From JABMMZ01 sp044373665 (GTDB taxonomy: Bacteria > Bacteroidota > Bacteroidia > NS11-12g > UBA955): 25,957 bases of DNA. The position numbers and the translations under genes are program-made. The DNA is taken from assembly GCA_044373665.1 (NCBI GenBank), contig JBIPNH010000022.1:1-25957 (forward strand), read 5' to 3'. The notes below the pieces were generated by a model. That model ran no database searches and was not told the DNA's origin. It saw nothing but the letters and a program-made list of their open reading frames with translations. Position 1 is the stretch's first letter, and every line of letters starts with the position of its first letter. Positions 1 through 7,173 of this stretch are shown here, one piece after another.

Positions 1-94
1 TTCATAATACAATCATTTAAATTAGTTGACAAAAATATTAAGGAACCACATCAAATTTAATAATGGCCAATTGAAACAGATTAATACAGTAAAC

Positions 95-484
95 ATGAAA
101 AAACTATTCGTAATATTATTTTTTTTATTCTTGAGCACTTTAGAAGTTCAACAAGTTTTTGCTAAACCCAATATCTGCAATCAAAATAGCAATAGTGAAG
201 AAGATAAAATAGTTACACTTATTTTATTTATTGAAAAAAGTAATGCCATTTTTATTAGAAATGGAAATGAATATGATGCCAAAGAAGCAGCTGACCATTT
301 AAGAATGAAAAGGAAAAAGGCAGGTAACAAAGTGAAAACAGCAAAAGATTTTATTGACCAAATAGCTAGCAAATCATCTATGAGTGGTGAAGCTTATAAA
401 ATGAAATTTAAAAATGGGTCTATTTTAAATACTCGTGATATTCTTTATGTTGAGTTGAGAAAAATAGAACGCACTGTTAAATGA
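95..484 (+). CDS. Secreted DUF5329-family protein
   Basis: Small exported protein of unknown function. The frame is open from an ATG at 26, but the ATG at 95 is preferred because it directly begins a clean signal peptide (MKKLF, then a run of F/L/I, ending near VFA-KPN). The mature part carries the conserved pattern I recognise from DUF5329 proteins: FIRNGNEYDAKEAADHLR, then KTAKDFIDQIASKSSMSG and a short C-terminal helix. This family consists of small periplasmic proteins, mostly uncharacterised, usually of about this length (129 residues from the chosen start). The stop codon overlaps a further ATG, but the frame that follows is only 24 codons long and has no support. I see no convincing promoter close upstream. 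Family assignment is from memory of the motif, not a search. Confidence 0.75.
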   Translation: MKKLFVILFFLFLSTLEVQQVFAKPNICNQNSNSEEDKIVTLILFIEKSNAIFIRNGNEYDAKEAADHLRMKRKKAGNKVKTAKDFIDQIASKSSMSGEAYKMKFKNGSILNTRDILYVELRKIERTVK

Positions 485-846
485 AAAATAGTCGACAAAA
501 AAATTTAGACAACTTTCATAAATTGAGGAACCGTGAGCGGATAATGAATCCTTAAAACGAAAGTAAAAGAAACATAACTTATTTATTTTTTAAATTAAAG
601 ATGATTTAATCTCTGAATTCTAAAATCTTTTTGGCTTTAATCTTTTTATTTAGATCTGATTTTCATTTATCTTAAAATTAAAACAATAGTATATTCGCCA
701 TACAGAAAACGAACTTAGAAAATCACGAACGCTTTATTTAAATAATTGGGATTACATTATTTCTATGCTTGTTTTTAGTGAGTTTATGACTTTAGATAGA
801 ATGAGAAAATACCAATATATTTGTCAAGTAGAAAAATTATAATAGA
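485..846. other. AT-rich gap without a recognisable gene
   Basis: About 360 bases between the DUF5329 gene and the next lipoprotein gene. All frames are interrupted by frequent stops and no RNA gene or strong hairpin was seen. The only interpretable element is the promoter-like box near its right end, listed separately. Confidence 0.5.
791..823 (+). promoter_or_regulatory. Bacteroidota-type promoter for the lipoprotein gene
   Basis: TATATTTG at 816-823 matches the -7 consensus TAnnTTTG of the Bacteroidota housekeeping sigma factor. A weaker -33 like TTTAG lies at 791-795, about 20 bases upstream. The start codon at 847 would leave a leader of roughly 15-20 bases. The -33 match is imperfect. 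Confidence 0.45.
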
Positions 847-1836
847 ATGAAAATTTTTAGTATTAGAATTGGACTTTGCTTACTGTTGTTATCATGCCAA
901 AATTCAGATAAAGTATCAATTAACGAAGAAACTGAATTACTAGATATAATGAATGAAAATACAATTGAAATTGATTCAATTGTAAATACAAATTTGGGTC
1001 CTACACTTTTTCTTGACTATAAAGTAAACATGTCTGAATTTCAATTTAATAATACTACAAATATTTTAGTGGAAAAAGGAAAGGTAGAACACCAATCGGA
1101 TGGAATCTATTATTTATTTCCATCTTGTGGAGGTACATCAAAGAGTTCTGGTGATAATTTCAATAAGTATAAAATCAATCCAGTTTTTGAAAAAAACAAA
1201 TTGGTTTCTGTTGATATTGAAGGATTACAATCAGGAGCAAAAACCATGATAAATGGAACTGTAATTACTTGTATTAGTAAAAAATTAATTGAAAAATATG
1301 GGGTAAAATTTGAAACTTATTTCGAAAATATCAAAGAGAGTGAAATTGCAAGATATAATGACAATTATGACCCCGTGCTAGAATTTGAATACAAGGGTAA
1401 AAATTTTAAACTGCCAAATTTATTAATTGATAAAAGTAATGACATATTGCCTGGTGATGAAAAATTGATTTATACAATTAAAAATGAAGCTAAGGAGTTT
1501 GAACCAATAATTATTGAAAAAAATGGCATTATAATTAAAATAAGTCGAGGTTGGAGTTACAGTATTACCAACATTACATCAATTGAGAATTCAAATGAAT
1601 ATAAGACTTATATGTCTAAATTAACACGTAATAGTTTTGAAAAATCTTTAGAATTCAGTTTGAAATATCGCCCTTACTTGAACCGTAATTCAAAGCAAAT
1701 AATTACTACTACTTGGTTGAATTATAAGGTCAATTTGTCTTATATGACTAAAGAACACTATTTAAATCAAAAACTTGAAAATATACCAAAATTGGAGAAT
1801 CAATCAATAGAAACAGATACTATAAATGAACTTTAA
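847..1836 (+). CDS. Lipoprotein of unknown function
   Basis: A 329-residue probable lipoprotein: a short basic start, a leucine-rich core and the lipobox LLSC with Cys17 as the lipidated residue. The mature chain begins with an acidic, serine/asparagine-rich linker (about residues 18-45), followed by a beta-rich region containing LFPSCGGTSKSS near residues 96-107, then several alternating hydrophobic stretches. I do not recognise a family. No transmembrane helix follows the signal peptide, so it is probably anchored in a membrane and faces the periplasm or the surface. It stands alone, with gaps of 362 and 257 bases on either side. Base composition is as AT-rich as the rest of the accessory stretch. 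No downstream terminator hairpin is obvious. Confidence 0.75.
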   Translation: MKIFSIRIGLCLLLLSCQNSDKVSINEETELLDIMNENTIEIDSIVNTNLGPTLFLDYKVNMSEFQFNNTTNILVEKGKVEHQSDGIYYLFPSCGGTSKSSGDNFNKYKINPVFEKNKLVSVDIEGLQSGAKTMINGTVITCISKKLIEKYGVKFETYFENIKESEIARYNDNYDPVLEFEYKGKNFKLPNLLIDKSNDILPGDEKLIYTIKNEAKEFEPIIIEKNGIIIKISRGWSYSITNITSIENSNEYKTYMSKLTRNSFEKSLEFSLKYRPYLNRNSKQIITTTWLNYKVNLSYMTKEHYLNQKLENIPKLENQSIETDTINEL

Positions 1837-2071
1837 TATTAGTTAATTTGTGTAATGTTTTTTTGATTTTCATCTTAATCGCTTACAAACCAATATTTCA
1901 ATCATGAAACTACAATAATTTTAAACGTTTTGTGTTTTCAAATACTTTTGTTTTATGAAAAACAATTCAACAACTTTATTTCCTTGTTTAAAATAGAAGA
2001 TTTCTAAAAATAAAGAAGGAATTATTAATATCAGAGTTATAGAGAATTGTAAATCCAAGTTTTTTTTATTT

Positions 2072-2085
2072 ATACAAATTTGTAT
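2072..2085. repeat. 14-bp perfect palindrome before a gene start
   Basis: ATACAAATTTGTAT reads the same on both strands and ends 8 bases before the ATG at 2094. Such a position suits a repressor operator or the initiation region, but AT-rich palindromes of this size can occur by chance. Confidence 0.4.
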
Positions 2086-2093
2086 TATTGCCA

Positions 2094-2669
2094 ATGTTTA
2101 AAAAACTAAGTTTATTTCTTTTTATACTTTCGGTTCTTACATTAGCTGGACAGGACAATTCCGCCGATTCACTCCAACATTATTTAATTTTACAATCAAA
2201 AGGCAATCATAAGTACAGTATTGTATTTCGCGAAAATAAAAAAATTGAAATATATGATTCAGCAGGGAAATCATTCAAGGGAAAATTACTTTTTATTAAT
2301 GATAGCCTTATAAAATTAATTAATCCACACAGTTCAAAACAAGATACTTTTCTGATTTCTGAAATCACCAAAATAAGACATACGGGGCTATTAAATAAAA
2401 TTGTTGGATACCCTAGCTTGGTTTCTGGTAGCGTTTTTTTTATATTGGGTTCATTACTGGTTTCAACTTCCAGTAAGAGTGATTCAATTGCAATTGCTTA
2501 TGGCATAGCTTCTATCGTAACATCTGCCCCATTACTTTTAATAAGTGCAATTTTATTACACGGTAAATCTTACAAGATTTCAAAGTATGATTTTAAAATA
2601 CTCTCGGCTAATAATAGAAAACTTAAAAGAAAAGATCTAAAGGATTTAAATTTAATAAAAACACTTTAA
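2094..2669 (+). CDS. Membrane protein with signal peptide and two helices, unknown function
   Basis: The ATG at 2094 is preferred to an in-frame TTG at 2088 because it starts the signal peptide directly (MFKKLSLFLFILS..., probable cleavage near LAGQ). After it comes a soluble beta-rich segment (about residues 40-95) with the pattern IEIYDSAGKSFKGKL...INDSLIKL...FLISEITKI, which looks like a small SH3/Sm-like barrel. Two hydrophobic helices follow, around residues 100-122 and 132-155, and the tail is strongly basic (KRKDLKDL). Proteins of this layout are common and uncharacterised in Bacteroidota. The barrel reading is inference. The two helices place it in the inner membrane with the barrel probably periplasmic. 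It has no close neighbour and no recognisable operon. Confidence 0.7.
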   Translation: MFKKLSLFLFILSVLTLAGQDNSADSLQHYLILQSKGNHKYSIVFRENKKIEIYDSAGKSFKGKLLFINDSLIKLINPHSSKQDTFLISEITKIRHTGLLNKIVGYPSLVSGSVFFILGSLLVSTSSKSDSIAIAYGIASIVTSAPLLLISAILLHGKSYKISKYDFKILSANNRKLKRKDLKDLNLIKTL

Positions 2670-2783
2670 TTATTAATATCCCAGAAAATAGACTTGGCAT
2701 TTATTTAAAGAAACTTGTATTGTTGCCTTTTTTTTTAAAACTAATTTTAATTTTTTTTTACTTTCGAAATATATAATAACGGG

Positions 2784-2957
2784 ACAATAAAATGCAGCCA
2801 ATTCAGTTCAATATTATTTGATTTTACAGAGGATTATCAACTTGAAATCTTCAACCGATGGGGCGAGCGCCTGATAAAAACCCAAAACACCAATAAAGAT
2901 TGTCACCCAGCCAACATTCCGATAGGTGTGTACATCTACCAAGCCAAAATGTTTTAA
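2784..2957 (+). pseudogene. Remnant of a T9SS type B (gliding-motility-associated) C-terminal domain
   Basis: Frame 2832-2957 reads YQLEIFNRWGERLIKT...PIGVYIYQAKMF-stop, which carries the hallmark IFNRWGE and the final GVYxYxxK strand of the gliding-motility-associated C-terminal domain (CHU_C type), the tag that directs large proteins to the type IX secretion system. The usual GWDG turn between these motifs is missing or deleted, and no long open frame lies upstream: readable residues go back only to about 2784 without a start or the expected cargo domain. It is therefore the last third of a sorting domain from a lost secreted protein. A hairpin with T-run directly downstream looks like the gene's surviving terminator. 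Confidence 0.7.
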
Positions 2958-2972
2958 TTGACAATAATATGC

Positions 2973-3005
2973 ACAAAGTGAATGATTTAATGAACACTTT
3001 GTTTT
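2973..3005 (+). terminator. Terminator-like hairpin after the T9SS remnant
   Basis: ACAAAGTG at 2973-2980 pairs perfectly with CACTTTGT at 2995-3002, with a 14-base loop and a short T-run after it. It lies 16 bases past the stop codon of the sorting-domain remnant, the expected place for its terminator. Confidence 0.45.
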
Positions 3006-3194
3006 GATTGGCAAACATTTGGCAAACAAATTCTCTTTATTAAATTAAAAAAATATTTACATATAATGTAATTTATTTTACTGGAAAATAACATTAAAAT
3101 TGCAGTTAAATATTATAAATGATTACTTTTTAAACTATCAAATATGTATAATATATTTATTGTTAAAAAACTTAAAAAATATTAGATATCAAAT

Positions 3195-4730
3195 ATGGCA
3201 AAAACTAAAAAAAAATATAAATCAAAAGATGAAATAAGTTATCCCATTATTGAAAAAGATGGTACTATTATAAACCTATATCAATTTGAAAACTATATAA
3301 GTTATTTACTGACAAAAAATGAATATGTTCCAGAAGTTAAGTTAAAGATATTTACTGATGGTAATATTATTGAGTTAGATACGAATTTATTAAATATAAC
3401 AAATGATGTTAATGGTTTTAACATCATTAAAATTTATAGCATCAATAAAAAGACTGAAAAGAAAAAAGAATATGAAATAATAAGAAAAGATATTTTTTTG
3501 CTTAATATTTTTAATTTGGAATTCACAGGAATTAAAGATTATAATATTGTTCATATTGATGGAAATAATGCAAATGATTCCCTTGAAAATTTAGTAATTA
3601 TAAACAAATGGAACGATAATATTATTAAGCCTCCATTTAGACAATTAAATATTAATGAAAATGAAGTTTTTAATAATAAAAACAATTATTTTGTTTTTGA
3701 TCTAATTATTGATAATGAGGATAATTTAATCAATGGAACTAATATTAATGATTTCAAAATACTACCTGAATATCCTGATTTAAATATTTATCCTTCAGGA
3801 AATGTCATAAATAAAACTAATAAAACTCAAATGAAAATTGATGATAAAGGGTATTACATAATAAGTTATCAGGGAAAAACATTGCGTTGTCATCAACTAG
3901 TCGCAAAAGCATTTTTAAAAAATCCATTCAATTACAATTTTGTAAATCATCTAGATGGGAATAAATCAAATAACAATATAAAGAACCTAGAATGGGTAAA
4001 CAATTCTTACAATATGCTTCATTGGAGAAGTGATTTAAATATTCCATTTACATCAAAAAAATATAGAGAATTTATTTTTAGCCGTATTATGATAGAAAGA
4101 GAAATGGATGTTGAATTTTGGATTTTTTCTAATCGGGATCCCTTTAAATTATTTTATAATGTTTTTGAAGTTGAAAATGTTAATTTTTTTAGTCGTATCA
4201 ATGACGAATATAAAGACACAACATGTATAGATTACGCCCAAATAATGTATTTTTTAAATAATGAAACAATAAATAATTTAACAAAAAAAGAAAGGGAGAT
4301 TAAAATAATTAAATTATTAGAGAGACATAAGTTTCCATTTAGTAAAAAAGATCATATTTTTGAATTGTTAAAAGAAATTGGAGTAGAATTTATTGATTAT
4401 TTTAATTGGCTTTTTGATGATTTTAAAAAAATAGTTAAAGATGAGGTAGGATTTATCTTTTTTGAAGAATTTTTAAATTACCACAATATTATAACCCAAT
4501 CAAAAGATATAGTCTACAATAATTCAATATTAGAATTAAATAAATCGCAAAATAATTATTACGAAAGAAGGGGTGATAGTTCTCTATATGAGGGTAGGAT
4601 GATTGAAAAATTTGGACATCATTTAAGAGGAGATCAATATGAAAAAAACAAATTATTTAATTGGAGTCATCAACCATGGAGTTATTTTGACAAAATGCCA
4701 GAAAAAATAAATTTTGGATACAGAAACTAA
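3195..4730 (+). CDS. HNH endonuclease-like protein with a degenerate duplicate domain
   Basis: A 511-residue, very AT-rich protein. Residues about 194-278 form a NUMOD4/HNH_3-like module as found in free-standing homing or phage HNH nucleases: a GNVINK...GYYIISYQGK strand region, the CHQLVAKAF helix with His233, then VNHLDGNKSNNNIKNLEW with His252 and the Asn-rich metal/active loop. Residues about 46-141 repeat the same plan: GNIIELD, a GFNIIKIY strand, an RKDIFLLNIF helix, then HIDGNNANDSLENL with His120. In this first copy the position of His233 is Asp99, so it is probably inactive and structural or DNA-binding. The C-terminal 230 residues resemble nothing I know; they are rich in aromatic and charged residues and end with FNWSHQPWSYFDKMPEKINF. 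There is no signal peptide. DNA cleavage is inferred from the motif. It sits alone between two decayed genes, which suggests acquisition by transfer. Confidence 0.7.
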   Translation: MAKTKKKYKSKDEISYPIIEKDGTIINLYQFENYISYLLTKNEYVPEVKLKIFTDGNIIELDTNLLNITNDVNGFNIIKIYSINKKTEKKKEYEIIRKDIFLLNIFNLEFTGIKDYNIVHIDGNNANDSLENLVIINKWNDNIIKPPFRQLNINENEVFNNKNNYFVFDLIIDNEDNLINGTNINDFKILPEYPDLNIYPSGNVINKTNKTQMKIDDKGYYIISYQGKTLRCHQLVAKAFLKNPFNYNFVNHLDGNKSNNNIKNLEWVNNSYNMLHWRSDLNIPFTSKKYREFIFSRIMIEREMDVEFWIFSNRDPFKLFYNVFEVENVNFFSRINDEYKDTTCIDYAQIMYFLNNETINNLTKKEREIKIIKLLERHKFPFSKKDHIFELLKEIGVEFIDYFNWLFDDFKKIVKDEVGFIFFEEFLNYHNIITQSKDIVYNNSILELNKSQNNYYERRGDSSLYEGRMIEKFGHHLRGDQYEKNKLFNWSHQPWSYFDKMPEKINFGYRN

Positions 4731-4744
4731 CAAAATAATATCAA

Positions 4745-5120
4745 TTACATGATAAAGTGGCATCGATTAAAGAGATTGGTGAGAAAGATTAAACCTTAAC
4801 ATTCCGTTTTATGTAAAAAAAGTAATTATGGATTATTTGCCTTCGGAAGAAGTTGCTTTGGTAGATTTGAAAACAGCTTGGAGGAAAAAAGATGAATTTT
4901 ACCAAAAGTTATTTTGACCGCTTCGGGAATGTTTTAAAACTAAATGAGAAACAAATAAATGCAGTCTATAAAAGACTTTTGAAATGGCTTCCGGAAGCCA
5001 CCAAACTGATCGATATATCTTTTGTAACTGAAGAAAATCGAATTGCCTATACCTATTTGGTAACTAATGGTGTAAAACAATTTACCTCATAACCCCGAAT
5101 ACAAATTTATCATGGCTTAA
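4745..5120 (+). pseudogene. Frameshifted tail of a Fic-like (winged-helix) gene
   Basis: Three short frames join into one plausible protein tail. Frame 2 from 4745 (KVASIKEIGEK) stops at 4790; frame 1 from about 4789 gives NIPFYVKKVIMDYLPSEEVA and then KTAWRKKDEFYQKLF before TGA at 4915; frame 2 from 4892 continues FDRFGNVL...LNEKQINAVYKRLL and ends with TYLVTNGVKQFTS at 5092. The pattern FYxxFxxxLNEKQxxxxxxLL followed by a LVTNGV-like strand resembles the C-terminal winged helix of Fic-family proteins (also of some AAA_4-type proteins). The Fic catalytic HPFxxGNGR motif is absent, as only the tail is here. At least two frameshifts are needed, so no functional product is expected. The 66-codon open frame at 4892-5092 is part of this remnant. 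Confidence 0.45.
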
Positions 5121-5535
5121 AATTCTTTTTTTCTTTTAATGTTAAAAGAAACAAAAACCACCACCCAATCATAAATTCCGTTTTTGTGGCTGCAACCTCG
5201 GCTGCCTATCCACAAAAGGGAATCCCGCAATTCTGCGGGACTTATTGGCTGTTCCGATGCTTCGGAACACAGCCGCAGGGGAACTTGTTTCTATACTTTT
5301 TACAAGTATTCAAGGTTTTCAAACGTGCCATTCAATGTGGTGGTTTTTGGGGGTTTAGATTTTTTTGGGTTACCTCAAAGGAAGTTCCACGAGTGGACTC
5401 GAGGAAATCACCTGTAGAGGTCAAAAAAAGCAAAGCCTCAAAAATTTATTTAGCTCTGTAAATAAAAGCCTCATTGTGGCACTAGCTTTTTCTTTGCTAC
5501 TTTCTTTTATGCAATGAAAAAAGAAAGTAGAGACA
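5121..5535. other. Hairpin-rich non-coding block
   Basis: No convincing gene is present; two overlapping open frames here (5184-5417, 5186-5461) are low-complexity and read through the hairpins. At least six inverted repeats lie in about 410 bases: 5130-5151 (10-bp arms around TG), 5175-5223 (ATTCC...TTTTGTGG with CCACAAAA...GGAAT), 5223-5240 (TCCCGCA/TGCGGGA), 5247-5274 (GGCTGTTCCGA with TCGGAA-CA-CAGCC), 5385-5406 (TTCC-A-CGAG/CTCG-A-GGAA) and 5497-5530 (12-bp arms). GC content is above its surroundings. It could be a dispersed structured repeat of the genome, a terminator cluster or an undescribed RNA. Confidence 0.55.
5497..5530. repeat. 12-bp perfect inverted repeat
   Basis: CTACTTTCTTTT at 5497-5508 pairs without mismatch with AAAAGAAAGTAG at 5519-5530 around a 10-base loop. 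It closes the hairpin-rich block. The symmetrical T/A-rich arms could stop transcription, but no T-run follows on the plus strand. Confidence 0.6.
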
Positions 5536-5800
5536 TGAAGTAAATGAAAAATATGTTGTAGAACCGATCACATTTGAATGAATAAATACAAGGGAGTTAC
5601 CGTAACGCTGTCGGGAAAAGATGTCTCCTTCGTCGACATGACAGCCTGGGAGGTCAAAAAGGATTCGAGAAGAGGGGAGCTTGGTTTCGTTTATTGACTC
5701 AACTTAAATGCTACTTTGTCTATGGTTCGAGAACCTCACCATGACAAACTAGGTTAATCAAAAATCAAATACAGACGCCTAGCAAGGCGTCTCTAAAATT
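5536..5800. repeat. Non-coding stretch with short palindromic units
   Basis: No gene is supported. It holds GGTTCGAGAACC near 5723-5734 and a hairpin AGACGCC/GGCGTCT at 5773-5779 and 5786-5792 with a 6-base loop, plus stretches such as GATGTCTCC...GTCGACATGAC near 5620-5642. Short palindromes of this style are, to my knowledge, frequent as dispersed intergenic repeats in Bacteroidota; copies elsewhere in the genome cannot be tested here. Confidence 0.4.
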
Positions 5801-5840
5801 AACAATTAACAATTAACAAATAACAAATAACAAATAACTA
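5801..5840. repeat. 7-bp tandem repeat, five copies
   Basis: Two copies of AACAATT (5801-5814) are followed by three copies of AACAAAT (5815-5835) and a partial AACTA. It lies between the palindromic stretch and the tRNA terminator. No reading frame is attached, so a contingency-locus role in coding is unlikely. Confidence 0.8.
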
Positions 5841-5852
5841 TTAAAAGGGCAC

Positions 5853-5879
5853 AAAAAAACCTTCCGATTGGAAGGTTTT
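5853..5879 (-). terminator. Rho-independent terminator of tRNA-Lys
   Basis: AAAACCTTCC (5856-5865) pairs with GGAAGGTTTT (5870-5879) around a GATT loop. Read on the minus strand, the stem is followed by a T-run (complement of A at 5853-5859), 6 bases past the 3' end of the tRNA. Confidence 0.85.
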
Positions 5880-5885
5880 GTTTTG

Positions 5886-5958
5886 TGATCCCGCTGGGAC
5901 TCGAACCCAGGACCACTACATTAAAAGTGTAATGCTCTACCAACTGAGCTACGGAATC
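5886..5958 (-). tRNA. tRNA-Lys (anticodon UUU)
   Basis: The minus strand folds into a complete 73-base cloverleaf: acceptor stem GATTCCG with CGGGATC, D-arm with AGTTGGTA loop, anticodon loop CTTTTAA (anticodon TTT), a five-base variable loop, and T-arm with TTCGAGT between CTGGG and CCCAG. The discriminator base is A. CCA is not encoded, so it must be added after transcription. The gene is a single unit with its own promoter and terminator. Its 3' end points at the AT-rich accessory stretch, a common geometry for islands that integrate at tRNA genes, though no direct repeat of the tRNA end was found in the window. Confidence 0.95.
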
Positions 5959-5979
5959 TTTCTCTTTTTAAAGGTGGTG

Positions 5980-6011
5980 CAAATGTAATGTTAATATTGG
6001 ATTAAATCAAA
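5980..6011 (-). promoter_or_regulatory. Consensus Bacteroidota promoter of tRNA-Lys
   Basis: On the minus strand, TTTG (complement of 6008-6011) and TACATTTG (complement of 5980-5987) are separated by exactly 20 bases, a full match to the Bacteroidota promoter consensus TTTG-N19-21-TAnnTTTG. The tRNA begins about 20 bases downstream. Confidence 0.8.
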
Positions 6012-6037
6012 GTTTTTTTGAAAAAAAATAGATTATT

Positions 6038-7138
6038 TTATACGTTAAATCTAAAGTGCATACAATCACCATCTTGAACAACATACTCTTTGCCCTCAAC
6101 GCCCATTTTTCCTGCTTCTTTTATCGCTGGCTCTGATCTGTATTTCACGTAATCGTCGTATTTGATAACCTCAGCTCTAATAAATCCTTTCTCAAAGTCA
6201 CTGTGAATGACACCTGCAGCCTGAGGACCTTTCATTCCTCTGGTTATTGTCCATGCTCTTACTTCTTTTTCACCAACTGTAAAGTAAGTAATATAGTTTA
6301 AAATTCTGTATGCCGCTTTTATCAATTTAGCAACACCACTTTCCTCTAATCCTAAATCAGCCAAAAAGACTGAACGCTCTTCAGCATCTTCCAATTCAGC
6401 AATCTCCGCTTCAGCAGCTGCACATATCACCAATACTTCGGCATTTTCTAATTTGGCTATTTCTCTGATTTGGTCAACCCATGCATTGCCGTTTGGTAAT
6501 CCTTTTTCATCAACATTGCACACATACAATACAGGTTTTGAAGTTAATAAATTGAAATCTGAAGTTAACTCAATTTGCTCTTCCGTTAATCCTTCCATTG
6601 TGCGGATATTTAATCCTTTTTCTAGGTGCGATTTGTATTTTTCGCAAGCATCCAAAACTTTAATAGCCTCTTTGTCGCCAGCTTTTGCCTGTTTGGCAAT
6701 TTTAATCATTGATTTTTCAACCGTATCTAAATCTTTTAATTGCAATTCCGTGTCAATGATTTCTTTGTCTCTGATTGGATTTACTGAACCATCTACGTGA
6801 ATGATATTGTCGTTTTCAAAACATCTTAAAACGTGAATAATGGCATTGGTGCTTTTAATATTTCCCAAAAACTGATTGCCTAATCCTTCACCTTTACTTG
6901 CGCCTTTTACCAATCCAGCAATGTCCACAATTTCAACAGTTGCAGGAACAATGCTTTGGGGTTTAGCAATTTCAGTAAGGGTAGTTAAGCGCTCATCAGG
7001 AACAGTAATAACTCCAATATTCGGTTCTATAGTACAAAAAGGGAAGTTGGCAGCTTGCGCTTTTGCATTACTTAAACAATTAAATAAGGTAGATTTTCCA
7101 ACATTGGGCAAGCCAACGATACCGCATTGCAATGACAT
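6038..7138 (-). CDS. ychF: Ribosome-binding ATPase YchF (Obg-like)
   Basis: A 366-residue cytosolic P-loop NTPase of the Obg/YchF family, which binds ribosomes and prefers ATP over GTP. Visible features in order: P-loop GLPNVGKST at residues 9-17, the switch region with FCTIEPN, the DIAGLVKGA G3 motif (Leu at the position where Gln is catalytic in Ras-like proteins, typical of this family), the NVDE element replacing the usual NKxD and allowing ATP use, a helical insertion, and a C-terminal TGS domain ending GDCMHFRFNV. The length matches the family (about 363-367). The ATG at 7136-7138 gives the canonical start. It is followed by tRNA-Lys on the same strand, which has its own promoter. A minus-strand -7 box lies 35 bases upstream of the start. 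Confidence 0.97.
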   Translation of the reverse strand: MSLQCGIVGLPNVGKSTLFNCLSNAKAQAANFPFCTIEPNIGVITVPDERLTTLTEIAKPQSIVPATVEIVDIAGLVKGASKGEGLGNQFLGNIKSTNAIIHVLRCFENDNIIHVDGSVNPIRDKEIIDTELQLKDLDTVEKSMIKIAKQAKAGDKEAIKVLDACEKYKSHLEKGLNIRTMEGLTEEQIELTSDFNLLTSKPVLYVCNVDEKGLPNGNAWVDQIREIAKLENAEVLVICAAAEAEIAELEDAEERSVFLADLGLEESGVAKLIKAAYRILNYITYFTVGEKEVRAWTITRGMKGPQAAGVIHSDFEKGFIRAEVIKYDDYVKYRSEPAIKEAGKMGVEGKEYVVQDGDCMHFRFNV

Positions 7139-7173
7139 ATTATTTATTTACTTGGTTTGAATTTTTTGAAGGA

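Noticed and set aside
26..94. N-terminal extension of the DUF5329 protein from the ATG at 26
   Set aside because: It would bury the signal peptide behind 23 polar residues; the ATG at 95 starts the signal peptide directly.
481..555. 24-codon frame starting in an ATGA overlap with the DUF5329 gene
   Set aside because: The overlap is typical of coupled genes, but the product is too short and has no recognisable character.
1837..2071. Gap between the unknown lipoprotein and the two-helix membrane protein
   Set aside because: It is AT-rich with stops in all frames; I saw no gene, RNA or convincing terminator in it.
3008..3028. Direct repeat TTGGCAAACA twice, 11 bases apart
   Set aside because: Short and AT-rich, with no hairpin or gene context. 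It could be a target duplication or chance and cannot be supported as an attachment site.
2814..3029. Minus-strand open frame of 71 codons
   Set aside because: It is antisense to the recognisable T9SS sorting-domain remnant and has no features of its own.
5184..5461. Two overlapping plus-strand open frames of 77 and 91 codons
   Set aside because: They run through several hairpins, overlap each other in different frames, and have no family resemblance or plausible start signals. The region is better read as structured non-coding DNA.
5801..5840. Possible CRISPR array
   Set aside because: The repeats are 7 bp and directly adjacent, with no spacers and no cas genes nearby.
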